Source: Serripes groenlandicus
Lineage: Eukaryota; Mollusca; Bivalvia; Cardiida; Cardiidae
Length of the DNA stretch: 64,000 nt
Direction of reading: 5' to 3'
NCBI GenBank assembly: GCA_031761405.1
Contig: JASEVX010000010.1
Coordinates: forward strand, 9,334,554-9,398,553
The notes under the pieces were generated by a model. It saw only the letters and a list, made by a program, of their open reading frames with translations. It made no database searches and was not told where the DNA came from. Shown piece after piece: positions 44,883 through 57,200 of the stretch. The number at the start of each line of letters is the position of its first letter. The stretch's first letter is position 1. Position numbers and translations under genes: made by a program.

Positions 44883-46771
44883 AGCTCGACTATTCGAAGA
44901 ATATGAGAGCTATACTACTCACCCTGGCGTCGGCGTCCACGTCACACTTTGGTTAAGGTTTTGCATGCAAGTACTTAAATACTACATGTATTGCATTGAA
45001 ACTTTCTACAACCCTACTAAACTATCACACATATGTAGATTATCAAGTTAGATAACTGTATCCTGCATTTTATGCAAGTTATGGCCCTTTTTTACTTAAA
45101 AATTCTGGTTAAAGTTTTGCGTGCAACTAAATTAAGAGTCCATATCTCAGTATTTACTTGATGCATTGCATTGAAACTTTATACAACCCTACCCAAGCAT
45201 CACACCTATGTAGATTATCAAGTTAGATAACTCTATCCTGTATTTTATGCAAGTTATGGCCCTTTTTTTACTTAGAAATTCTGGTTAAAGTTTTGTGTGC
45301 AACTAAATTAAGAGTTCATATCTCTGTATTTACCTGATGCATTGCATTGAAACTTTCTACAACCCTACCCAACTATCACACCTGTGTAGATTATCAAGTT
45401 AGATAACTCTATCCTGCATTTTATGCAAATTATGGCCCTTTTTTTTACTTAGAAATTCTGGTTAAAGTTTTGCGTGCAACTAAATTAAAGAGTCCATATC
45501 TCAGTATTTACTAGATGCATTGCATTGAAACTTTATACAATCCTACCCAACTATCACACCTATGTAGATTATCAAGTATGATAACTTGATCCTTGCATTT
45601 TATGCAAGTTATGGCCCTTTTTTTACTTAGAAATTCTGATTAAAGTTTTGCATACACTACATTAAGAGACCATCTCTTAGTAACTACTTAAAGCATTGCA
45701 TTGAAACCTTACACAGTCCTTCCCAACCATCACACCTATGTAAACAATCAAGTATGATAACTCTATTCAGTATATTTTGCAGTTTATGGCCCTATTTTAA
45801 CTAGAAATTTGGTTAAAGCTTTGCATGCAACTACATTAAAAGTCGATATCCTAGTATTTACTTCATGCTTTATGCAACCCTTTCCAACTATCACACCTAT
45901 GTTGATTTTCAAGTTAAATAACTCTATCCTGCATTTTATTCAAGTTATGGCCCTTTTTGGACTTATAAATTCTGGTTAAAGTTTTGCATGCAACTACATT
46001 AACCCTTTTCCTCATATGGCAATTTTACAGCAGACAACTTTGAACGTATTTTGTCAAAAAATAGAAAATCTCCATAATTGAATGGATAACCTATGACCAA
46101 AAGTGGAAAACATTGTGGTAAAAGGAGAAATTGCATGTTTTGTGCAATTTCTTCTTTTGTCACTATGTTTTCAAAAGGCCGTCTGCTGCAGAGGCGTCAG
46201 AAAGCGTCTATATGAGGGAAAGGGTTAAGAGAACCTATCTTAGTAACTACTTCCTGCATTGCATTGGAATTTTATACGATAATTCTATCCAGCATTTTAT
46301 GCAAGTTATGGCCCTTTTTGGACTTAGAAATTCTGGATTAAGTTTTGCAACTACATTTAGAGTGTAATCTCATTAACAACTTGAAGCATTGTATTGAAAC
46401 TTTATACAACCTTTCCCAATTTCACAACTATAAACACAACCAATTAAGATAACTCTATCCTGCAGATGATGCAAATTGTTGCCGGTTTTTTACTTAGAAA
46501 TTATGGTTAAAGGTTTGCGTGCAACTACATTAAGAGTCCATATCTTATTAACTACTTAATGCATTCCATTGAATGTTATACATCCCTTCCTAACTATCAC
46601 TCCTATTAAAATAATTAAGTTAAATAACTCTATCCTGCATATAATGCAAATTATCACCCTTTAAGGAATTGTGCTTAATGTTTTGCATGTAACTACATTA
46701 GAGTCCATTATCTCAGTAACTTAAATAAGCAGTGGAATAGTCGAGCTCGCTGTTCTCCGACAGCTCTTGTT
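44883..46771 (+). mobile_element. AGCTCGAC-family HINE-like element, copy 1
   Basis: Left end AGCTCGACTATTCGAAGAAT. Right end contains GAATAGTCGAGC (46735-46746), exactly complementary to GCTCGACTATTC at the left. A stem-loop GCTGT-TCTCCG-ACAGC (46749-46764) and TCTTGTT follow. The interior is roughly nine copies of a ~190-bp unit (GTTTTGCATGCAACTACATT, CATTGCATTGAAACTTTATA, TATGCAAGTTATGGCCC). A piggyBac-type MITE is nested at 45999-46228. It lies in the long first intron of the HECT gene. Confidence 0.88.
45999..46228. mobile_element. piggyBac-type MITE, second copy
   Basis: Same 230-bp length and interior as 8075-8304 (CAGCAGAC, AATCTCCATAATTGAATGG, GCAGAGGCGTCAGAAAGC), with TTAA at both edges. 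It is inserted inside the tandem units of the HINE-like element, so it is younger than that element. Confidence 0.88.
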
Positions 46772-47140
46772 ACAAAGATCGTCATTAAGGCATATAATGG
46801 AAATTCAATCATAAATAAATGAAACGACACAATTTTAAGAGAATATAAATCATATAGCAAAGAACTCATAGCTTGGAAAGCAGCAGATTTTCCTAAGCTT
46901 TAAAATCCATTGGCTGTACAGTTTGGTGCTAAAAATATCGAACGTATTGCATTGAAAATTGAGGGATATGCATTGTGAATTTTATGGACTGTGTCTGGTG
47001 TCACAATCGAATTAAGATTGATTGGATCGGATTAATGCAGCTCTAATGGTTTATATAGTAATATTTCAATGTATGTTGATAAAAACTTTTCTCACTGAAT
47101 AAGTCAGTTTAAACTAATTATTTTTTCATATCAATTCTAG

Positions 47141-48265
47141 ATTTCCAACACCAACAACCCTAGTTCAAGAATGTTTCCTGGATTTCGAAATTTGTGTAGA
47201 CAAAAGGCAAACCAAAGGGTCGGAAAGAAACATAAGGCTGGTAGCTGGACAGCACAGTTTTTTTGTATAAGTTCTATTGAGCAACAAAGGACACCATCTT
47301 GTGCAGAAAAAGAAGTTCTCCATAAAACAGGACTTGGCCTAAAGAAAGTTAAAGTGTTGAGCACTTTTAATGAAGAAGAGGTAATAGACTTGTTAAAAAG
47401 TGACGAAGTGTTTCCAAAATTAAAACAAAGTGGGGGCTTTGAACTATTAAGGACAATGCAAAATGGGCGAAATCTTGTTGCAATTCCTCCCCCATGGACT
47501 TCAAATGATTTGAAAATCAATGTTGGACCTCAGGCCAGAATATATGTTAGACCGATTCAACATTCGTTATCTGTTGAACCTATAGTTGCGGCTATAAAAG
47601 AGCCAAGTGTGCAGATTGCATGCGAGAAATGTCACGTTGCGTTTGCTATTCAAGAATTAAGAGATCATGTGAGACATTGCAGTCAACCATTGGAACTGCC
47701 AGATATTAGCTCCTATGTCACTGTGGTTAATGATCAACAAATACCAGTAGATTATGAAGATGAAGATGAAGGCCAAAACCAGTATTTCAACTATGTTTTG
47801 ACTGACTATTCTGAAACTTTTGTTGAAACCCAGAACTCTCATGAAGCCTCCTTTCAAAATTCTCTTGATGTTCAGAACCAGAATTCGCATGTTGAAAATC
47901 ATGAAATCAACTTGCATGGCACACATATGCAGGATAGCAGTGGGCTTTCCCATGAAGCTCTGAACTCAAACGAAACACGTGTCTTTGGAGAAGTCCATGA
48001 TCAATTAAATGATACAGTAAATGCTTGTATTATCTTTTGTAAAAACAACAACATAAGCAATCCAGTGGAAATACTCAGGAAAATACAACAAGAGATTGTT
48101 GTAGGAAGGCCGTTGGAGGTGGAAGATGCGGCTTCTTCAATTGAGGGTGAAACAACTTTCATAAGCGTGGACAGGGATAATCTCTTAGTAACGGGTATGG
48201 AGGAGATCGGTGTCCTATCCACAGAAGAACTCAGGAAGACACTTGAAGTTCAGTTTTATAACGAG
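47141..48265 (+). CDS. HECT gene exon: N-terminal domain, zinc finger, linker, start of HECT
   Basis: Acceptor TTCATATCAATTCTAG precedes 47141. The frame is open from the splice site (ISNTNNPSSRMFPGF), so it can continue from an upstream exon. The donor GAG/GTATTA at 48266 is used instead of the in-frame stop 18 bases further on, because the next exon continues the HECT motif without a gap. Confidence 0.85.
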
Positions 48266-51200
48266 GTATTAAATATTGCCTAAACTTTAGTAGTTTTTAG
48301 TCACACATTAAGAAAGCTTAAACATTTAGTGAATATTGCTTTTTTCTACAAATCGGTGAAATACTGAAAATTGTCGGTGAGATATTTCCCGTTGTCATCT
48401 AACAATTACCGGTAGTATAAATTAAGATTTGATTGTTGGAGAGTGATTTCAAATTATATCGTCATCAAACATCACTGAGAAAATTCAATATTTTGACTCG
48501 CACTTCATGTTAGTGATTATCTCACTTATCGATGTGATATATTTTGATATCAGTAATCACACTTCAACAATCAAATACCCTCTATTTAAATGCAGTCATT
48601 GTAAATAGTTAATATTTTAGTGCAAAAGCAAACCCAATTTATTTTACGCTAATCTGTAAAATACTGAAAATTATCAGTGAGATATTTCCTGATATCACTC
48701 ATTGTTATGACGTGTTGTCATCTGTGAGATACTCCCAACATCACTCACTGTGCCAGAACTACCAAATAGTTTAAATGTTCAAAAAGAAAATTTGATTGCT
48801 GGAGTGTGATATTGAAAGACATCATCATAATAAGTGAGAAAATTCCATATATATTTTCTTATCAATGACTATTTATTTCGATATCACACTCCGAAGTCTT
48901 CTCCTCTGAAACCACTGACCGGATTTTAATATAGTTTAATCTGATTTGTTCCTTTGATGTTTTTAGCTATACTCGCCTTGATTTGTTCCTTTGATGTTTT
49001 TAGCTATACTGGCCAAAGGCCAGAAGAGCTTATGCCATGGCATTGTGTCCATCGTGCGTGCGTCCGTAAACAATTGCTTGTGAACGCGATAAAGTCTTAA
49101 GTTTTGATTGTATCTCAACCAAACTTAGATAGTAGTTAAATATTGATGAGAGCTCGGTTCCTTTTGAAAACCAGCCAGATCCGCCCATAGAAGACTTGAT
49201 TATGGCCCTTGAAATTGTCAAAATTGCTATAATAGAGCTTGTGAACACAATAGAGGCTCCATTTACTATCTGATCTTCACCAAACTTAGATAGTAGTTAA
49301 ATATTGATGAGAGCTTGGTTTCTTTCGAAAACCAGCCAGATTTGCCTTTTTATGACTGGATTATGGCCCTTGAAATTGTCAAAATTTCTATAATACAGCT
49401 TGTGAACACAATAGACCTTCCGTTTCTTATCTGCCCTTCACCAAACTTGGATAGTAGTTAAATATTGATGAGAGCTTGGTTCCTTTCGAAAACCAGCCAT
49501 TTTGAGGTCATGCTCCAGTGATGTTGAGCAACACATCTTTTGGCAAACATTATACATTTAAAAAAAATCAAAGCTTCTTCACTTGAATTTCAATTCTTAT
49601 TACAAAAGTTCAATTTTATAACTCTTATTCCACCATACACGACTGTTATTGTTTTTGCAAACAATGAAAAAGCAGACAAGCCATCTCGCCTGAATTATCA
49701 TTGCTTGCCGCTCTGATACTGGAATAAAGAAATTATCTCTGGAACATGTTGTATTAAAATGCCTCCGGTTATGAAATTGAAAACCTTTAAATCGAGAGAA
49801 CAGAATATCCCATTTTGAGAATTTGGCAGAATAAGGGTTAATAAAAAAGTATTGGGATTTTTTCTTTCAGCAAGCATGTGATTTTGGTGGACCACGAAAA
49901 GAATTCTTTCGATTGATCCAGCTTGAATTGAAAGAGAAATACTTTGATAATGGTTTACGAGATTTGTTGGCTGCAGATTATAAGACAGTTGGAATCATTC
50001 TTGGTATGTTGTTTCATCTATCGGTCAGCCTGACATAACATACAGATATTTATACATGTTTAAGAAATAATAAATTCATATGAGTAATCTATTATGAATT
50101 GTCAAGTAAATCAGATCATGAGGCCATTAAGAAAAGTGATCTATTTACCAACATTTCAACTCCTAACTGTTGTCTAAATTACGATAGATCACTTTTATGA
50201 ATTTATTATTCCTATTCTGACGGACAACAAATTATCCCCATAGCATGTTCAAGTTCACAGTGCGTGTTGAGATCATTTTGACTTTTGCATTTACCTCCTA
50301 GGTTTTATGAAAATGGTGTATCGCTGCAGGAAAACATTTTCAATAATTAATCATATGTCATTAGCTCGACTATTCGAAGAATATGAGAGCTTTACTACTC
50401 GAACCGGCGTCTCCATCTCTGTCGGCGTCCGGTTTAAGATTTAGGGCAAGTTGGCATTTTCATTCATAAGTAATTGTGCTAGGGCTTATAGTTACATCTT
50501 TTATCTTTCTTCACATTGAATGCTAAAGATGCTGAGTGTGACCTTCCTTTTGGGGAAAAAAACATGATTTTCGGTGGTTAAAGTTTTAGGGCAAGTTGGA
50601 TTTTTTTTTTTTTTTTCTCAATAAGTACTTGTGCTAGGGCTTTATTATTTGGAATATAATTACATCTAATACCTTTCTTCATATCGTATGCTGAAGATTC
50701 TGAGTGAGACCTTCTTTTTGGGGTAAAAGACATGATTTTGGGTGGTTAAAGTTTTAGGGCAAGTTGGCATTTTCATTTAATTTTTAATTTTTCTCAATAA
50801 GAATTTGTGCTAGGGCTTTAATATTTAGAATATAGTTACATCTTATACCTTTCTTCACATTGAATACTGAAGATGCTGAGTGTGACCTTCTTTTTGGAGT
50901 AAAAAACATGATTTTCTGTGGTTAAAGTTTTAGGGCAAGTAGGATTTTATTTTATTTTTTTAACTTTTTCTGAATAAGTACTTGTGCTAGGGCTTTCATA
51001 TTTGGAATATAATTACATCAAATATGTTTCTTCATATTGTATGCTGAAGATTCTGAGTGTGATCTTCTTTTTGAAGTAAAAGACATGCTTTTGGGTGGTT
51101 AAAGTTTTAGAGCAAGTTGGCATTTTCATTTAATTTTTTAATTTTTCTCAATAAGTACTTGTGTTAGGTCTTTCATATTTGGAATATAATGACATATAAT

Positions 51201-54200
51201 ACCTTTCTTCACATTGTATGTTGAAGATGCTGAGTGTGACTTTTAGGGGGTAAAAAACATGACTTTTGTTTGATTTTGAGAATTTTAGATAAATTCATAA
51301 TTTTTGGTTACATTCCTTTCTAATTGTGATCATTCATTTATCAAATATAATTCTTCAACATATCAAACGGGTTTTGCATGGTGTCAGACATTTGGAAAAC
51401 CTTTTTTTATGCCCCCACGGAATCTCCGATTCGGGGGGCATATAGTTTTTGGCCTGTCTGTTGGTCTGTCTGTTGGTCTGTTGGTCTGTCTGTCTGCACA
51501 AAAAAAACTTTAACCTTGGCCATTACTTTTGAACCATAACAGGTACGGCTACCATATTTCACATGTGTATTCCTTGTGACATGACCTTTCTGTCAGTACC
51601 AACATTTTTGACCTTGCGACCTTGACCTTTGACCTAGAGGTTGCCATTCTCGAAAAAAACTTTAACCTTGGCCATTACTTTTGAACCATAACAGATACGG
51701 CTACCATATTTCACATGTGTATTCCTTGTGACATGACCTTTCTGTCAGTACCAACATTTTTGACCTTGCGACCTTGACCTTTGACCTAGATGTTGCCATA
51801 CTAAAAAAAAACTTTAACCTTGGCCATTTCTTTTGAACCATAACAGGTACGGCTACCATATTTCACATGTGTATTCCTTGTGACATGACCTTTCTGTCAG
51901 TACCAACATTTTTGACCTTGCGACCTTGACCTTTGACCTAGATGTTGCCATTCTCGAAAAAAACTTTAACCTTGGCCATTACTTTTGAACCATAACAGAT
52001 ACGGCTACCATATTTCAAATGTGTATTCCTTGTGACATGACCTTTCTGTCAGTACCAACATTTTTTACCTTGCGACCTTGACCTTGACCTAGATGTTGCC
52101 ATTCTCGAAAAAAACTTTAACATTGGCCATTTCTTTTGAACCATAACAGGTATGGCTACCATATTTCACATGTGTATTCCTTGTGACATGACCTTTCTGT
52201 CAGTACCTTGCGACCTTGACCTTGACCTAGATGTTGCCATTCTCGAAAAAAACATTAACCTTGGCCATTACTTTTGAACCATAACAGGTATGGCTACCAT
52301 ATTTCACATGTCAGTACCAACATTTTTGACCTTGCGACCTTGACCTTTGACCTAGATGTTGCCATTCTCGAAAAAAACTTTAACCTTGGCCATTACTTTT
52401 GAACCATAACAGATACGGCTACCATATTTCACATGTGTATTCCTTGTGACATGACCTTTCTGTCAGTACCAACATTTTTGACCTTGCGACCTTTACCTTT
52501 GACCTAGATGTTGCCATTCTCAATTTTTTTTTTAACCTTCCCCACTACTTTTGAACAATAACAGGTAATGCTACCATATTTCACATGTGTATACCTTGCG
52601 ACCTTGACCTTTGACCTAGATGTTGCCATTGGGGGGCATCAGTGTTTCACAAACACATCTTGTTTAAGATTTTGCTAATTTTGGACTCGGTCAGTTTTAA
52701 CATTGGCGTTTAGCTCAACGTTAAAGTTACATCATTCAAATCACTTCATACTTCACACATTTATTAAGGACCATCGTAAAATTAGGTTAGATAACCTCAT
52801 TGTATCTTAAATATGGAGTAATGGCCCTTGATTGACTTAGGAAATTTTATTTTTAAATTATATATATTTAAATGTATGTATCTATTCAGTTGCTTTTACA
52901 TATAGTGTATATAATATGATTTAATAGTACTAAGTGTAATTTAATGAAATAGTGCTTTATGTGAATAAGCGGCATATAGTCGAGCACGCTGTCCTCCGAC
53001 AGCTCTTGTTTTTATTAGCTTGTCTATTCGAAGAATAAGGGGAGCTATTGTAGACACGTCGCCGTTGCTGTTGGTTAAAGTTTTTGTGAAAGCTAGCATT
53101 TACCCTTATAACTTACATACGCCTAGGCCAATGATCTTCAAACTTGGTCTGGACATACTTCATAGCAAGTTGGTGATGCCTACACAGTTGGAAGTTAGTA
53201 GGTCAAAGCTGAAGGTCACTGTAACTTTCTATATAGAAACATGGTTAAAGTTTTTGTGCAAGCTAGCATTTACCCTTATAACTAACATACACCTAGGCCT
53301 ATGGTCATTAAACTTTGTATGGATATTCTTCATAGCAAGTTGGGGATGCCTATAAACTTTGGAGTCAGTAGGTCAAAGGTCAAGGTCACTGTGACCTTCT
53401 ATATGGAAACTTTCAGGGTTAAAGTTTTCGTGCAAGCTAGCATTTACCCGTATAACTAACATTCACTTAGGCCTGTGCTCTTCAAGTTGGTTTTGCCTAG
53501 AGAGTTTGGAGTTACTAGGTCAAAGGTCAAGGTCACTGTGACCTTTCTGTAAAAAAACAGTTAATGGTTAAAGTTTTTGTGAAAGCTAGCATTTACCCTT
53601 ATAACTTACATACGCCTAGGCCTATGATCTTCAAACTTGGAATGGACATACATGACATAGCAAGTTGGTGATGCCTAGAGAGTTTGGAGTCAAAATGTCA
53701 AAGGTCAAGTTCACTGTGACCTTCAATACAGAAACATTCCTTGCCTTAAAACTGCTGATTGCTTAGGCCTATGACCCTGAAACTTAGTTTGGGTAATGGT
53801 CATGATCAGCACTTGACTCAAACAGATCATGGGATCATAAGGTCAAAGGTCAAGGTCACTTTGACCTTTAACGAAAAAAACACTAGTTTTTGCAATTACT
53901 TTTAACTAGTTGCATATGGTGCAACTTCTTGCACTATGGTTAAAGGTTTGCGTGCAACTACATTAAGAGCTCATATCTTAGTAACTACTTGATGCATTCT
54001 ATTTAAACGTTATAAACCCTTCCTAACCATCACACCTATGAAAATAATCAAGTTAAATAACTCTATCCTGCATATAATGCAAATTATCACCCTTTAAGAC
54101 ATTGTGGTTAATGTTAAGCATGAAACTACATTAGAGTCCATTATCTCAGTAATCAAATAAGCGGTGAAATAGTCGAGCATGCTGTCCTCCGACAGCTGTT

Positions 54201-57200
54201 TGTTTCTCTAACACTTACACTTCAAACAGTAATGAGTAGGAGTTGTAGTAGTTTAAACAGTTCAGTGCAATAGCCAAATGTGGGTAATTATACGTATGGG
54301 GATAGAAGAATAGATCATCTTTAAGATTGTTCTTTGTCACCAAAGCTTGCAAATCTTGTTAGAATATTATTTATTTTTGCAATTCTGTTTGCCCTTTTCA
54401 ACAATTTTTCTGTAATTATAGAAGTTTGATTATTGGCCAGTACTCGGGCGATCAATTTAGGGCCATCTTTGGCCTCTTGTTTTAATGAGGTCTTTGTTCC
54501 ATCAAAAACAATCATTAACTAGAATTGCGCAATCGATGGCAAGCCATTGCATATCCACGCACATACTTGTTGAATTTAACGAGAATTTTCTACTCATCAT
54601 CCTGTTCAATATGATATGCTACATGACCATGTTCTGAAAATTTCCGTTTTTGTCCCCTGTCCACTCCACCAGGGGAACAATTAAAATGTGAAAAAGTATT
54701 GTGCACTCCTCAGACCATTCAGCTATCATTTCCCAAAGTTTGAAGTTTCTAATAGTCTGGGAGGAGTTCCTTGCTAAGAAGGACAGATGCTACTTTTTAC
54801 CCCTTTTTGACCACACAATGACCACCCAATGACCCCCAATTTGACCGCAAAGGTAAAATTGTAATTGAAGAATGGTCTGAGAGGAGTTCCTTGCTAAAGA
54901 CGTACAGATGCGCGGGGATAATCAGAATTGAAAGTCATTGTTAACAGCATGCACACACACACACACACACACACATGTAGTAAAGGATGAGTTTGGTTTG
55001 TACCAAAATGCTATTAGAAAATATTGGCAAAAAAATTAGAAAATTATGTATTAACAAGCAACTGTCATTTATTACAGCCTTGACCATTCTTCAGAATGGT
55101 AAATTACCGACATTTCTTTCCCCTGAAGTGGTGGAGGAGATTTTCAAAACTGAAGAACCACAGTCCTTAGCAGTGAAGAAGCTGAGGGAAGGGTTTAATG
55201 TTCTTGGAATGTATGATGTAAGTTTCAGATATATTTTTAGCTCACTTGAGCTTTGCTCAACGTGAGTTATTGTGATCACCTTTTGTCCGGCGTCCGGCGT
55301 GCTTCTTCTTCTCCTCAGTAACCAGTGGGTCAATTTGGATGAAACTTCACAGAAAGCATCCTCTCAATGACCTCACCAGAATTCCTTCAAATTTTTGGGA
55401 TCCATGCAAAACTCTGGTTTCCATGGCAACGAAACAGAAAACACTTCAAAATTCTTCTTCTCCCAAATTTGTTGGCAGATTTTCAAATAATTTTGTAGAA
55501 ATGTTCCTTGGATGACCCTCTATCAGATTCCTTCAAGCCATGTTGATTGGTCGAAAAACATGGCCGCCAGGGGGGGGGCTATTTTGCCTTATATGGCTAT
55601 AGTGAAAACTTAAAACATCTTCTCCTCCGAAAGTGTAAGGCCGATTTTCAAATAATTTTGTAGAAATGTTCCTTGGGTGACCCTCTATCAGATTCATTCA
55701 AGCCATGTTGATTGGTCGAAAAACATGGCCGCCAGGGGGGGGGGGGGGGGGGGGGGGGCGGGGCTATTTTGCCTTATATGACTATAGTGCAAACTTAAAA
55801 AAATCTTCTCCTCCAAAAGTGTCAGGCCGATTTTCAAATAATTTTGTAGAAATGTTCCTTGGGTGATCCTTTATCAGATTCCTTCAAGCCATGTTGATTG
55901 GTCAAAAAAACATGGCCGCCAGGGGGCGGGGCTATTTTGCCTTTTATGGCTATAGTGAAAACTTAAAAAATCTTCTCCTCCATAAGTGTCAGGCTGATTT
56001 TCAAAAAAAATTGTAGAAATGTTCCCTGGGTGACCCTCTATCAGATTCCTTCAAGCAATGTTGATTGGTCGAAAAACATGGCCGCCAGGGGGCGGGGGCT
56101 ATTTTGCCTTATATGGCCAAAGTGAAAACTTAAAAAATCTTCAACATCTTCTCCTCAGTAACCAGTGGGTCAATTGGGATGAAACTTCACAGAAAGCATC
56201 CTCTCAATGACCTCACCAGAATTCATTCAAATTTAAGGGATCCATGCAGAATTCTGGTTTCCATGGCAACGAAACGAAAACAAAATTCAAAATTCTTCTT
56301 CTCCCAAAGTGGTTGGCAGATTTTCAAATAATTTTGTAGAAATGTTCCTTGGATGACCCTCTACCAGATTCCTTCAAGCCATGTTGATTGGTCAAAAAAC
56401 ATGGCCGCCAGGGGGGCGGGGCTATTTTGCCTTATATGGCTATAGTGCAAACTTAAAAATTCTTCTTCTCCAAAAGTGTCGGCCCGATTTTCAAATAATT
56501 TTGTAGAAATGTTTCTTGGATGACCCACTTTCAGATTCCTTCAAGCCATGTTGATTGGTCAAAAAACATGGCCGCCAGTGGGCAGGGCTATTTTGCATTA
56601 TATGGCTATAGTGAAAACTTAAAAAATCTTCTCCTCCAAAAGTATCCGGCCAATTTTCAAATAATTTTGTAGAAATTTTCCTAGGGTGACCCTCTATTAG
56701 ATTCCTTCAAGCCAAGTTGATTGGTCTGAAACTATGGCTGCCAGGGGGCGAGGCTTATATAGCTTAAGTGAAAAAAAAAAAAAAAATCAGGCGAGCGATT
56801 CAAGGGCCATCATGGCCCTCTTGTTTAGCTTACCTGAGAACGAAGTGGTCAAGGTGAGCTACATGTATTGCGATCACCTTTTGTCTGTTGTCCGTCCGTC
56901 GTGCGTCATCAACAATTCCCTTGGTAACACTCTACAGGCAACATTTTGCATCCAATCTTCATGAAAGTTTATCAGAACATACATCTTCATCAAATCTTAG
57001 ACAAGTTTGAAACTGGGTCATGTGGGGTCAAAAACTAGGTCACTAGGTCAAATTGAACTTGGGTCGATAAGTCAAATTGAAAGAAAATCTTGTTAAGACT
57101 TTGGAAGTCGCATTTTTAACTTGAGCATGTTGAAACTTTGTCAGAATGTTTGTCTTAATGATATCTAGGCTAAGTTTGAATATTGGTCTAGTCGGATCAA

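Noticed and set aside
54321..54515. 64-codon minus-strand frame
   Set aside because: Overlaps a relic of a HINE right end; no recognisable domain and no clear splice sites.
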